Assembly (NCBI RefSeq): GCF_017744135.1
Contig: NZ_JAGHQU010000006.1
Location: 1-64,000, forward strand
Origin: Endozoicomonas sp. G2_2
Lineage (GTDB): Bacteria > Pseudomonadota > Gammaproteobacteria > Nevskiales > Salinisphaeraceae
Direction: 5' to 3'
DNA: 64,000 nt
Position numbers and translations under genes: made by a program. How positions within the stretch are numbered: position 1 is the stretch's first letter; every line of letters starts with the position of its first letter. Shown here piece by piece: positions 18,498 through 27,772 of the stretch. The notes below the pieces were generated by a model. It was not told the origin of the DNA. It ran no database searches and saw only the letters and a program-made list of their open reading frames with translations.

Positions 18498-19600
18498 TAC
18501 ATACGCCTTTTCGACTTAAGGGCGTCGCACACCGCCCCAATAATCTCGTTTTGGGCCGCCTCGTCCATATAGGGATGCATGGGCAGGCTCATGACCTGTT
18601 CGGCAGCCTGCTCGCTTTCGGGGAGCGCGGCTTTAATGTCTTCGACGGCGGGCTGGCGGCTGAGCGGGAGCGAATAGTGCACGGCGGTGGGGACGCCCTG
18701 CTTCTTCAACTGCGCCTGGACCGCCTCCCTGTTCGAGACGCGAAGCGTATATTGCGCCCAGGCGCTCGTCCTGTTCGGCCCGATCACGGGCACGGCCAGA
18801 CCGGCGTCCGCGAACGCCGCATCATAGCGGTCGGCCACGCGCTGGCGGGCGGAAATTTCATCGTCGAGAATCGCCAGTTTGGGCAGCAATATAGCGGCCT
18901 GAAGCGTGTCCAGCCTGCTGTTTATTCCCACACGGACGTGATAATAGCGGCGTTCTTGACCGTGCCGCGCGATTTGCCGCGCAACCTTGGCAATTTTGGG
19001 GTCCGAGGTTAAAAGCGCCCCGCCGTCTCCATAACAGCCGAGCGGCTTGGAAGGGAAAAAACTGGTGCAGCCGATGGTCGCCAGGCCGCAGGACTTACCG
19101 CCCTCATACGACGCGCCAAAGCTTTGCGCTCCGTCCTCGACAACGGCAAGGCCGTGCCGCCCGGCAATGGCGTTGATCGCGTCGAAATCGGCCGGCTGTC
19201 CGTAGAGTGATACCGGCAGGATGGCCTTCGTCCGCTCGGTCAGCGCGGGCTCAATCAGCCCCGGGTCAATGTTGTAACTGGCGGGGTCGATATCGACATA
19301 GACGGGCTTCGCGCCCAGAAGCGCCGCGGCTTCGGCTGTTGCGATATAAGAGAAACCGGGCGTGATGACCTCGTCGCCCGGCCCGACGCCCAGCGCCATT
19401 AGCGCGATCTGCAACGCATCGGTGCCGTTCGCGCAGCTTATGCAATGATCCACACCGCAATATTCAGCGAGCCTTTGCTCCAACTCGTCGACTTCCGGTC
19501 CGAGTATGTACCGACCGTGCGCCATAACACCGTTTATGGCGGTCTCGATTTCGGTGCGAAGCCGCTCCTGCTGTGCTGCTAGATCGACAAAGGGAATCAT
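18497..19600 (-). CDS. DegT/DnrJ/EryC1 sugar aminotransferase (WbpE-like)
   Basis: The product is a 367-residue PLP-dependent aminotransferase from ATG 19600, which overlaps the acetyltransferase stop as ATGA. The frame is open upstream, but [14 protein letters not shown] is the typical family start. [19 protein letters not shown], the [13 protein letters not shown] segment and [15 protein letters not shown], which contains the PLP lysine, are visible. WbpE-type members transaminate UDP-3-keto-GlcNAcA. The order dehydrogenase, acetyltransferase, aminotransferase matches the wlb/wbp di-N-acetyl uronate pathway, which supports that substrate. Confidence 0.9.
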   Translation of the reverse strand: MIPFVDLAAQQERLRTEIETAINGVMAHGRYILGPEVDELEQRLAEYCGVDHCISCANGTDALQIALMALGVGPGDEVITPGFSYIATAEAAALLGAKPVYVDIDPASYNIDPGLIEPALTERTKAILPVSLYGQPADFDAINAIAGRHGLAVVEDGAQSFGASYEGGKSCGLATIGCTSFFPSKPLGCYGDGGALLTSDPKIAKVARQIARHGQERRYYHVRVGINSRLDTLQAAILLPKLAILDDEISARQRVADRYDAAFADAGLAVPVIGPNRTSAWAQYTLRVSNREAVQAQLKKQGVPTAVHYSLPLSRQPAVEDIKAALPESEQAAEQVMSLPMHPYMDEAAQNEIIGAVCDALKSKRRM

Positions 19601-20196
19601 GCCGCTTCTCTCATGCGGACCTTGCCGTCGACCAGCTCGTAGACGTCTCCCGTCGCGCTGCATGTGGCAGTAGCATTACCGGCGAGCGGAAGGTCGAGCC
19701 GCACTCCATGCGAGCTCATCCAGCCGATCTGGCGGGCGGGCACACCCGCCATCAGGGCGAAATCGGGCACATCGCGCGTAATAACCGCACCGGCACCGAC
19801 AAAAGCGTATAGGCCGATGCTCACTCCGCAAACTATCGTGCAATTGGCGCCCAGCGTCGCCCCGCGTCTAACATGAGTAGCGCGATACTCATCCTTGCGC
19901 TCCACGAAAGAACGTGGGTTATAGACGTTGGTAAAGACCATAGAAGGCCCACAAAAAACGTCGTCTTCCAGCGTTACTCCATCGTAGATGGGGACGTTAT
20001 TCTGTACTTTGACGTTTTTTCCGAGCGTCGCACGGTTACCAATAAAAACGTTTTGCCCCAAGGAACAATTCTCACCGATAACGGCACCGGCCGATACGTG
20101 CACCCAGTGCCAAATTCGCGTTCCCGCACCCACCATTGCCCCCTCATCTACAATAGCGGTGTCGTGTTTCTGGTAATCGCAACTTTCACGTGTCAC
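19597..20196 (-). CDS. Left-handed beta-helix N-acetyltransferase (WlbB/WbpD-like)
   Basis: This 199-residue hexapeptide-repeat protein ([20 protein letters not shown] and further GxG repeats) has the typical closing segment [20 protein letters not shown]. WlbB/WbpD enzymes acetylate the 3-amino group of UDP-GlcNAc3NA. Position between the WlbA-like dehydrogenase and the aminotransferase supports this job. The final 30 residues extend beyond the repeat domain, as in other family members. The stop overlaps the next start. Confidence 0.86.
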   Translation of the reverse strand: MTRESCDYQKHDTAIVDEGAMVGAGTRIWHWVHVSAGAVIGENCSLGQNVFIGNRATLGKNVKVQNNVPIYDGVTLEDDVFCGPSMVFTNVYNPRSFVERKDEYRATHVRRGATLGANCTIVCGVSIGLYAFVGAGAVITRDVPDFALMAGVPARQIGWMSSHGVRLDLPLAGNATATCSATGDVYELVDGKVRMREAA

Positions 20197-20198
20197 GT

Positions 20199-21260
20199 CT
20201 AGTACTCCAGGGGCAACGCAACTTGCCGACCGTCGCGCGCAGAGAGATACGTCGCAATGAGCAGCTCCAATGATTTAAGACCTTCCCGGCCATCGGTCAG
20301 AGGTTTGGCCTCCCCACGCAACGTCGCAATCACGTTGTCGTAATATGCAGGATGGCCGAAACCATATACCGATCTTGTTTCGTAATTTACCCGTGTGATC
20401 TGCTCATCTTCGGGCTTAGGCTCGTCGAACTCCCAGTGCTGGATTTCGTTTACTGCAACACCCCCAACGCGCACTGTTCCTTTCTCTCCGAGAATGGTGA
20501 TCGAGCCTTCTAGATTTTTGGGATAGGTCAGCATTGTGACCGCCATGCTGCCGAGGGTGCCATTTCGCCAGCGAATATTTAAGACTCCAGAATCCTCAAC
20601 TTCTATATCGCGCCCCTGCGTCGCAGTAAAGGAGTGCACGCACTCGACTGGGCCGATAAGCCATTCAAGCAGGTCTACGTAATGACTAGCCTGATTCATG
20701 AACGCGCCACCATCGAATTCCCAAGTACCGCGCCAGCCGGCACTGTCGTAATACTCTTGGGGTCGCGTCCAAAACACGTTCAAGTTAACCATGTAGATGC
20801 GCCCAAAGCGGCGATCTTCCACTGCTTTCTTGAGTACTTGTAACGTCGCGTTATGTCGGTTCTGTTTGACCACGAATAGCCGTACACCTGCGGAGTCACA
20901 AGCTTCCACCATGCGTGTGCCGTCCGACCATCGAGTTGCCATCGGTTTTTCAGTAATCACATGCCTCCCCTCCTGCGCCGCCATAATCGCTTGTTGCGGA
21001 TGAAGACCGCTCGGAGTGCACAGCACAACTGCGTCGGGATCACTCTGACTGAGCAATTCGCCGAGCGTCTCGTGACCCTTGGCACCAGTTCGGCACATCG
21101 CCTCCTGTAATGCTTGCGGATTATCATCACAGACGGCGACTAACTCTAGATTCGCGCTATGCTGCTCGATAGCTTCCAAATGCTTCTGCGCAATGCGACC
21201 GCAGCCGACAAGTGCTAAACGTATTTTTCGATTCGTTATTGGCTTCGACGTTACGAACAT
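20199..21260 (-). CDS. Gfo/Idh/MocA oxidoreductase (WlbA/WbpB-like)
   Basis: This 353-residue NAD-dependent dehydrogenase has the N-terminal Rossmann motif [17 protein letters not shown], the conserved lysine motif [11 protein letters not shown], and the [18 protein letters not shown] segment of the WlbA subgroup. It would oxidise C3 of UDP-GlcNAcA to the 3-keto sugar used by the aminotransferase. It is the first gene of the wlb-like set and ends 2 bp before the acetyltransferase gene. The 127-bp gap to wzc shows no clear terminator, so the whole cluster may be read through from wzb. Confidence 0.9.
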   Translation of the reverse strand: MFVTSKPITNRKIRLALVGCGRIAQKHLEAIEQHSANLELVAVCDDNPQALQEAMCRTGAKGHETLGELLSQSDPDAVVLCTPSGLHPQQAIMAAQEGRHVITEKPMATRWSDGTRMVEACDSAGVRLFVVKQNRHNATLQVLKKAVEDRRFGRIYMVNLNVFWTRPQEYYDSAGWRGTWEFDGGAFMNQASHYVDLLEWLIGPVECVHSFTATQGRDIEVEDSGVLNIRWRNGTLGSMAVTMLTYPKNLEGSITILGEKGTVRVGGVAVNEIQHWEFDEPKPEDEQITRVNYETRSVYGFGHPAYYDNVIATLRGEAKPLTDGREGLKSLELLIATYLSARDGRQVALPLEY

Positions 21261-21387
21261 AGGTCGGAGTGCCTTATGACTTAGTAATATTTGCTGTAAG
21301 GCATATTAATGCCTCAGGGTTGGTAACAGTGGGTTTACGGCATCTTGCCTATTAAAAACCACCTTCAGTCGAACTCAGCCCATCTCA

Positions 21388-23598
21388 TTAGTATTGATAG
21401 GCGTAGTACCCGTATTTGCCGTAGCCATACTTACGACGATCGACTCTCAGCCCGTTGAATATGGCGCCGGTGAGCTTGATTTCGTCCCGGTGCATGCGGC
21501 GGATGGCTTGATCCACTTCGTGTCCGGTACTGTGTTCGCTGCGCACAACAAGGAACGTGGCGGCGGTGCGGTTGGCGACGATATTGGCATCGGTCACGTT
21601 CAGGACCGGGGGCAAATCGAATAGGACGTAATCGTACTGGTTTTCGAGTTGCGCTTTCATTTCGTTGAAGTGGCGTGAGATGAGCAACTCGGCGGGGTTG
21701 GGCGGGCGTTTGCCCGTTGTCAGCAGGTCCAGGTTATCGACCTTCGATTGCTGGATAACGTCCTTGACGGCGGCATCGCCGGATAGCACCTCCGAAAAGC
21801 CAGGGGTCTGCTCAAGATTGAAAGTGCGGAACAGCTGGCCGCGACGGAGATCGGAATCCACAAGAAGCACACGGGCACCGGTCTGGGCGATGAGTGCCGC
21901 GGTGTTCGCGGCAATGAAGCTCTTGCCACAGGCCGGTGTGGGGCCGGTGATCGCTATGAACTTGGTATCACCCTCGATCATGGCGAACTGCAGGCTGGTG
22001 CGCAGGCTGCGGATGCTTTCGACCGTGGGATCGTCCGGCTTGTGCACGGCGAGCAGATTGAAATCGCGCTTGCGGCGCTTGATGGTACCGACCCAGCTCG
22101 AATGCGGGACCGTGGCGTAAACGGGCAAACCGTATTTCGACTCGACTTCGTTCGGGTCGTCAACGGTCACGCGCAGCAGCGCGCGGGTGAGAATGAGCAG
22201 CACGGCGATGACGATTCCGCCGAGCAGCCCCACGAACAAATACATTGTTCGGGCGGGCGACACCTTGCCGCTACTGGCATAGGCGCTATCCACGATATGG
22301 GACACGCCGGTGATGCCGGCCTTGGTAATCTCAAGACCTTGGGAGGTGTTGAGCAGCTGTGTATACAGCTGGTTATTGACCTCAACGTCGCGGCGCAGTT
22401 GCAATAGATCGGACTCTGCCTGGGGCAAAGTCTTGAGTTGTTCCTGCAGTTCCTGGCGCTGGCGCACAAGGCTCTGGCGTTTTTCGTTCGCGGCCTGCAC
22501 CTGCGGTGCGCGCTGCGTGTACTCCTGAAGGAGTTCCTGGCGCTGGAGTTCGGTTTGCGCGATTTGCTGGTCAATGTTTGTGAGGCGCTGGAAGATCGAC
22601 TGCGCTTCGGCGCTGAGATCGAGCGTACCGCTCTCGGTCTGATAGGCGCGCAGTTTGGTTTCGGCCTGATCGCGCTGTTCGCGCAGCTCCGGCAGTTGTT
22701 CCTTCAGGAAGTCGAGACGGCGTTGGGCCTGTTCCGATTGCTTCTCGACGTTCTGTTCGATATAGGACGCCATAACCGCGTCCAGCCGGCGTTCGGCTTC
22801 GGCAGAGGAACTCGCGGTAAGCGTGAGGTTCAACAGGCCCGAGCCCTGCGGCTGCTCCACGATCGATAGCCGGGATTGCAGGCCGGCGACCGCTGACGGA
22901 TGCGGAACGTAGCGCACGGAAAAATAAGTGCCGGGCTGGGCGTTGAGCGATTCGACGAACAGACGGACAGTACCAATGCCCTGCAGGTTTCCGGTCGCGG
23001 TGGTGCCGACGCGACCTTCGAGCACGCGGTCGCCTTCCGGCGTACGCAGTGTGTATTGACCGCCCTCGCCCGCGATCAGTTTGAACGCGGCCGATTTAAC
23101 CTCCGCCGGCATTTCGATACGGGTGACGTTGACCGATTCATTGCCCCAGGCGTAACCGCCGACGAGCGGCACGCTAAGCGTGCCGCCGAAGTTCGCGCTC
23201 ACGAATCGGGCAATAGGCTCGCCGATGAGCGGGAAATAATCCGGGGCTGCACGCACGCGCAGGTGCAGCTCGTCTACCGCGTCGCTGATGACAGAGCGAG
23301 AGCGGAGAACCGCGGCTTCGGCACTGACGGCCTTGAGCGCGGAACCGCTGCTGGCCATCTGCTGTTCCATGAACGCCTGCGGCGCCATGTTCTGGCTCTG
23401 CTCCACGCGCATGAGCGACGTGGCCTGATAAACGTTCGGCGCTTTCCAGGCGAAGTACGTCGCAAGCAGCAGCCCGACGATGGCGAACAGCAGAATCCAC
23501 GGCCAGCCGTCCAGAATGGTGCCGATATATTCGCGAAGGTCGATCTCCTTTTCTTCGTCGCCGTTGCGTTCGTCGGTAGGGTTCTCTGCTGCTGCCAA
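21388..23598 (-). CDS. wzc: Wzc-type chain-length determinant and bacterial tyrosine kinase
   Basis: This 736-residue inner-membrane protein has an N-terminal Wzz domain with a membrane segment near residues 33–50 and a long periplasmic coiled-coil rich in Gln and Glu. A second membrane segment near residue 460 leads to a BY-kinase domain. The kinase has Walker A GPTPACGKS, Walker A' VLLVDSDLRRG and Walker B YDYVLFDLPPV. The tail is a tyrosine cluster (YGYGKYGYYAYQY), the autophosphorylation site dephosphorylated by Wzb. It controls chain length and export through Wza, whose gene is 11 bp upstream. Confidence 0.95.
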   Translation of the reverse strand: MAAAENPTDERNGDEEKEIDLREYIGTILDGWPWILLFAIVGLLLATYFAWKAPNVYQATSLMRVEQSQNMAPQAFMEQQMASSGSALKAVSAEAAVLRSRSVISDAVDELHLRVRAAPDYFPLIGEPIARFVSANFGGTLSVPLVGGYAWGNESVNVTRIEMPAEVKSAAFKLIAGEGGQYTLRTPEGDRVLEGRVGTTATGNLQGIGTVRLFVESLNAQPGTYFSVRYVPHPSAVAGLQSRLSIVEQPQGSGLLNLTLTASSSAEAERRLDAVMASYIEQNVEKQSEQAQRRLDFLKEQLPELREQRDQAETKLRAYQTESGTLDLSAEAQSIFQRLTNIDQQIAQTELQRQELLQEYTQRAPQVQAANEKRQSLVRQRQELQEQLKTLPQAESDLLQLRRDVEVNNQLYTQLLNTSQGLEITKAGITGVSHIVDSAYASSGKVSPARTMYLFVGLLGGIVIAVLLILTRALLRVTVDDPNEVESKYGLPVYATVPHSSWVGTIKRRKRDFNLLAVHKPDDPTVESIRSLRTSLQFAMIEGDTKFIAITGPTPACGKSFIAANTAALIAQTGARVLLVDSDLRRGQLFRTFNLEQTPGFSEVLSGDAAVKDVIQQSKVDNLDLLTTGKRPPNPAELLISRHFNEMKAQLENQYDYVLFDLPPVLNVTDANIVANRTAATFLVVRSEHSTGHEVDQAIRRMHRDEIKLTGAIFNGLRVDRRKYGYGKYGYYAYQY

Positions 23599-23609
23599 AA
23601 TACGCTTGC

Positions 23610-24854
23610 CTAGTTGTTGTTGTCGCTGATGTTGTCGTACAGCAGATAGCTCTGCGTGATCGCGCTAAGCGAAGGGAGTACAAGCGCCAGGGCACGGTTG
23701 AAGTTCACGAAACTGGCCGGCGCGGCGAAGATGACGTCCCGCGGTTGCAGCTGGAACTGATTGGCCAGCAGCATGCCGCCCGGATTGCTCATATCGAGCT
23801 CGAACACATTGGGCCGCATGACGGTGCGCAGGCCGCGGCCCTGCTCGGTCGTGGTGCTTTCGACGAAGCCGCGGATGACATAGATCGCGCTGGTATCGGC
23901 GCTGGCCAGGCTTACGCCACCCGCGTCGGCAATCGCGTCGCTCAGATACATGCCGCCAGTAGAATACGGCAGGGCTGTCTGCTGGCTGAACTCGCCCACC
24001 ATGAACACGCGGTTGGCGCTATCGTCGATCAGCAGACGGTCGTCCGGCTCGAGCGGAACAGGCCGGCCGGTGGCGTAGATTTCGTTGAGATCCAGCGCGA
24101 TCGATTCGCCGTTGCGCATGAGCACGACGTTCTGTACACCGACGCCGCCGCCCTCTTTCGAGGCCAACGTGTCGCACTGATCGAGCGCCTGCAGCACCGT
24201 GAGTGTGATGTCCGTAATGGGCACGGTACAGGGTTTGACGATATCGCCCGATATATAGACGCGCTGGCTGCGGTATTCACGCACGCGCACATCCACCTGC
24301 GGTTGGCGAATGAACTCGGACAGGCCGTCGGCAATGCGTTCACGCATTTCCTGCAACGTGCGCCCGGCCGCCTGCACCTGGCCGACGTACGGGTAATAGA
24401 TATTGCCGTCGGCACTGACCAGTTGGCCCTGGATGCCATCGTTGCTCGTCGTGCCCGCCGGATTGGTCAGCTCCGGATGGCCGAAAACGATAATCTGCAG
24501 AATATCGCCCGCACCGACCGTGTAGTTGACCGGCGCCGAACGTGCAGCCGAGATCCGCTGTTGGTCTTCGCCGAGTGTACGGCTGGCCTGCTGCTTCTGT
24601 TGGTAATTGATCAGCCCGGGGGTGATCTGCAGCACGCGCGGCTGGTAATCCACCGGTTCTTTCGACAGTTCTTCGTCGTATGTCGCCGAGTCGTCATTGC
24701 CGAAGTCGTACCAGCGGCCGTCGACCGAGCCGGAGTCGTAGCCCGGTAACGCACAGGCGGTTGTCAACAGACCGCCCAGTACGAGCGCCGCATAGACTTT
24801 TAGCGTTCGTGCCCGGGCGCGCGTCGCGCCGCCACCCACAACTTCGTTATTCAT
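23610..24854 (-). CDS. wza: Wza-type outer-membrane polysaccharide export lipoprotein
   Basis: The product has 414 residues from ATG 24854, chosen because a GGGGGAAG ribosome site precedes it and the resulting N-terminus is a lipoprotein signal with lipobox LLTTAC. The frame stays open to 24983 but lacks such features. A Poly_export domain (YTVGAGDILQIIVFGHPEL) is followed by SLBB-type repeats (RVYISGDIVKPCTVPITDI). It forms the outer-membrane channel for the polysaccharide. It lies between wzb and wzc, the classic order. Confidence 0.93.
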   Translation of the reverse strand: MNNEVVGGGATRARARTLKVYAALVLGGLLTTACALPGYDSGSVDGRWYDFGNDDSATYDEELSKEPVDYQPRVLQITPGLINYQQKQQASRTLGEDQQRISAARSAPVNYTVGAGDILQIIVFGHPELTNPAGTTSNDGIQGQLVSADGNIYYPYVGQVQAAGRTLQEMRERIADGLSEFIRQPQVDVRVREYRSQRVYISGDIVKPCTVPITDITLTVLQALDQCDTLASKEGGGVGVQNVVLMRNGESIALDLNEIYATGRPVPLEPDDRLLIDDSANRVFMVGEFSQQTALPYSTGGMYLSDAIADAGGVSLASADTSAIYVIRGFVESTTTEQGRGLRTVMRPNVFELDMSNPGGMLLANQFQLQPRDVIFAAPASFVNFNRALALVLPSLSAITQSYLLYDNISDNNN

Positions 24855-24972
24855 ACCGACTTCCCCCAAAACCACTGGCCGCTCTGCTTTGTCTGATGCA
24901 TGCAAAATAATTGCGGCAAATATCCGAACCGCCGCTCCGGTGTTGCGCGTTAGTATGCCGCACGGCTGGTTA

Positions 24973-25434
24973 TTACGTCCCAAAATTTTTTGTTTCAGGA
25001 GGCGTCAAGCGCGCCCGCCACTGTTCCAGCGCCTCAACGAGCTCGGCGTAGACCTGCTCGAAAACATCGGCACTCAAACGATACGGGTCTTGTATATCGA
25101 GACCGGTCGTCCAGTGGCTGGCCAAAAATATACGTCCGCGTGCTTCCGGATAGTTGGCCGCCAACCAGTCGCGCTGCGCCTTTTCCATGACCAGCACAAG
25201 ATCATGCGCCTGAAGCATCGGGCGGGTGATCTGGCAGCCGCGGTGTTCGGCGAGGTCGAGCTTTTCCCGCTTGGCGATCGCGATCGCGGCGTCCGGCATG
25301 CGCCCCCCATCGACCGCGCCCACACCGGCTGAGGCAATGGTCAACGACGGCAACTCGCGGCGTAGCCAGCCTTCCGCCAGCGGGCTACGACAGATATTAC
25401 CCGTACAAACGCACAATATGCGGTTAATATTCAT
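24973..25434 (-). CDS. wzb: Low-molecular-weight protein tyrosine phosphatase
   Basis: The product has 153 residues from ATG 25434; a TTG six codons upstream is the alternative start. The P-loop CTGNICRS (C-x5-R) lies at residues 10–17, with the catalytic cysteine at about residue 10, and the general-acid aspartate is in DPYRLS. It removes phosphate from the tyrosine tail of Wzc, allowing cycles of polymer assembly. It is the first gene of the wzb–wza–wzc set, and the cluster promoter should lie upstream of it or further up. Confidence 0.93.
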   Translation of the reverse strand: MNINRILCVCTGNICRSPLAEGWLRRELPSLTIASAGVGAVDGGRMPDAAIAIAKREKLDLAEHRGCQITRPMLQAHDLVLVMEKAQRDWLAANYPEARGRIFLASHWTTGLDIQDPYRLSADVFEQVYAELVEALEQWRARLTPPETKNFGT

Positions 25435-25472
25435 ACACTTACGGAATCGCAACTCAAGCCAAGCGCGGCTCG

Positions 25473-25946
25473 TTATCTCACGCTCGCTTCACCGCGCAGG
25501 TTGTCGATCTGATCAACCACACGAATTTTGCTGTAATCCCCCTTGGGCGGCCGCAACGCGACGCAGGAGGCAATAAGCGCCTGGCTGACCGCTGCGTCGA
25601 GGCGCGGCGCGTTCCACTCCATGCCGATGGTGAGCGTACCGTTTTCGATGGCGGTCTTGCTGTTATCCAATCGGACGTTATACCCGCCGGTTGGCCGCTG
25701 CCCCATCTCGACAATCACGACGCCGCCGCTTGCCATTTCGGCATCGAATTCGTTGATGCCGCGGTAGTCGACCCAATCACCGAACGCTGAGGCATCGGGG
25801 AAATACAACACGTTGGAGTCCTGCGACGCGGTCCCGCAATACTGGCTTTCGCCAATAACCTTGGCCTGCGGGCCACCATGGCTGGGGCCCATGGCACAGG
25901 CGGCCAAAGCCATGAGCGTCAAACCGGAGAACAACAGTCGATACAT
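25473..25946 (-). CDS. Lipoprotein with a PrcB-like C-terminal domain
   Basis: The product has 157 residues from ATG 25946. The N-terminus is a lipoprotein signal with the lipobox ALAAC at about residues 12–16. The segment VVIVEMGQRPTGGYNVRL resembles the conserved core of the PrcB C-terminal family, small domains first described beside a treponemal protease. No protease gene is nearby. It precedes wzb in the same direction by 38 bp, so it may be co-transcribed with the export genes. Its role is unknown. Confidence 0.65.
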   Translation of the reverse strand: MYRLLFSGLTLMALAACAMGPSHGGPQAKVIGESQYCGTASQDSNVLYFPDASAFGDWVDYRGINEFDAEMASGGVVIVEMGQRPTGGYNVRLDNSKTAIENGTLTIGMEWNAPRLDAAVSQALIASCVALRPPKGDYSKIRVVDQIDNLRGEASVR

Positions 25947-26144
25947 AGAAGAACTATCCAAACGTGGCTCGATCGAGCGATGCGGTCGCGATGGCGACGA
26001 AGCCTATCATGTTGCGGTTCGGCAGAAGATGAACGCACGCGCAATCTTGCGACGCTTCGGTCGGATTAGCGGTCCGGCGTTGCACGACATCTACACGCAG
26101 CTGCGTGACGCGAACGACGACAACGGTCCTGCTCGGCCCTGATT

Positions 26145-26783
26145 TCAGTCCACAGCAGCAACGAGCTCGTTTTCGATGTAACCGTTGCTACACAGATAGT
26201 CGACGATCTGCGTCACGCCGTCGGCGATGCTGGTTTCGCCAGTGCGCACGTGAATTTCCGGGTGGTCCGGCGCCTCGTAGGGCGCGCTGATTCCGGTGAA
26301 GTTCGGGATGCTGCCGGCACGGGCTTTCTTGTACAACCCTTTGGGGTCGCGCTGTTCGCAGACGTCGAGCGGCGCATCGACGAATACCTCGATGAAGTCA
26401 TCATCGCCGCGCTGCGAGAGGTTTCGCGCCATATCGCGGTCCTGACGGTACGGCGAGATGAATGCGGTGAGATTGATGATGCCGGCATCGCGGAATAGCT
26501 TGGCCACCTCGCCGATGCGGCGGATATTTTCGATACGGTCTTCCGGGCTGAACGCCAGATCGCGGTTGAGGCCGGTCCGCACATTGTCGCCGTCCAGCCG
26601 ATACGTGCGACAACCCATACCGTAGAGCCGCTCTTCCAGAGCGACCGAAAGCGTGGACTTGCCGGAACCGGACAGGCCCGTGAACCAGATCGTGAACCCA
26701 CGATGCTGGTTCAGCACTTCACGATGCTTTCGCGTGATCGTGCCTTCATGCCAGACGATGTTCGAGCTTTTGCTTTTGTTCAT
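26145..26783 (-). CDS. cysC: Adenylyl-sulfate (APS) kinase
   Basis: The 212-residue product phosphorylates APS to PAPS. The P-loop GLSGSGKS lies at residues 36–43, followed by the [16 protein letters not shown] and [20 protein letters not shown] segments that define CysC. No cysD, cysN or cysH is in the window, so this is not the sulfate-assimilation operon. Standing just upstream of polysaccharide genes, it could feed PAPS to a sulfotransferase, but none is visible here. About 200 bp separate it from the PrcB-like gene. Confidence 0.93.
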   Translation of the reverse strand: MNKSKSSNIVWHEGTITRKHREVLNQHRGFTIWFTGLSGSGKSTLSVALEERLYGMGCRTYRLDGDNVRTGLNRDLAFSPEDRIENIRRIGEVAKLFRDAGIINLTAFISPYRQDRDMARNLSQRGDDDFIEVFVDAPLDVCEQRDPKGLYKKARAGSIPNFTGISAPYEAPDHPEIHVRTGETSIADGVTQIVDYLCSNGYIENELVAAVD

Positions 26784-26857
26784 TACAAACCTTCAGACAA
26801 GCAAACCACGGCGCCGTAGCGCCGAGCGAACCCTCGTTCAAAACCTGCTATTCAAAA

Positions 26858-27667
26858 TCAGCATTCAAGACCCGACGCGAGCGCAGGAAGGACTTGTGCC
26901 GCGCGCGCACGCAATCGAACGTTGCACCATTCAGACAGCGCCGTACGCGCCGGGTTGATCTCGATTGTCGCATGACCGGACGCGGCAGCCTGTTGCACGG
27001 GTGCCGCGATGTACGGAAAAACCGCCGTTGTACCCACAGCGATCACGAGATCGAAGCCCTGCGACAACGCGAACTCGTAGCGGCGCACCGCGTCGTCGGG
27101 CAGCATCTCGCCAAACAATACAACCTCGGGCCGGACGATTCCTGCGCACACCGTGCACCGCGGTGGCAGCGAGGCAAATTGCGCATAATCCTCGACAACG
27201 CGGCGATTGCCACAGCGGGTACAGCGCAGCCGATGGGTCGTGCCATGCATCTCGATCACGTCGCGACTGCCGGCCGCTGCGTGAAAACCGTCGACATTCT
27301 GCGTAAGCACGCAGAAACGATCGAATCGCGGCGCCATCCGTGCCAGCGCGGCGTGGCCTTCATTGGGCTTGGCGCCGCGACAGGCGCGTTCGATCTGCGC
27401 GATGTACTTCCAGGTCAACGCCGGATCACGCGCGAACATGTCGCCCGACAACGCGTCCTCGATTGCGATGCCGTCGTCAGTCAGATCGCGATCGTACAAC
27501 CCACCGACACCGCGATACGTCGGCAACCCCGAATCCGCAGACATGCCCGCCCCCGTAATGACAAGCACGCGACGGGCAACGCGCATCATCGCAACGGCGC
27601 GTTCCATATCTTCCTGCGCGAGCGCGGTGTCTTCCATGCGCTGCGCATGGGACGTCGAGTGATGCAT
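26858..27667 (-). CDS. cobB: Sir2-family NAD-dependent protein deacylase
   Basis: The product has 269 residues from ATG 27667; a second ATG at 27637 is equally possible. The motifs are in order: VLVITGAGMSADSGLPTYRG, LTQNVDGFHAAAG, the catalytic His in EMHGTTH, a C-x2-C…C-x2-C zinc site (CTRC, CTVC), and FGEMLPDDA. Sirtuins remove acetyl or other acyl groups from lysines using NAD. The open frame runs on to 29326, but that part is antisense to the photolyase gene and does not resemble Sir2. It is divergent from the photolyase pair. Confidence 0.9.
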   Translation of the reverse strand: MHHSTSHAQRMEDTALAQEDMERAVAMMRVARRVLVITGAGMSADSGLPTYRGVGGLYDRDLTDDGIAIEDALSGDMFARDPALTWKYIAQIERACRGAKPNEGHAALARMAPRFDRFCVLTQNVDGFHAAAGSRDVIEMHGTTHRLRCTRCGNRRVVEDYAQFASLPPRCTVCAGIVRPEVVLFGEMLPDDAVRRYEFALSQGFDLVIAVGTTAVFPYIAAPVQQAAASGHATIEINPARTALSEWCNVRLRARAAQVLPALASGLEC

Positions 27668-27772
27668 CCGGTTAACGATGACGGGCTGGCTTTGCCCGGC
27701 TATTCTGCCCGACCCGTTCGATGTCGCCAAAGCTGACGACAGGTGTGGGCGACGACTGGGAGAAAACACCTC

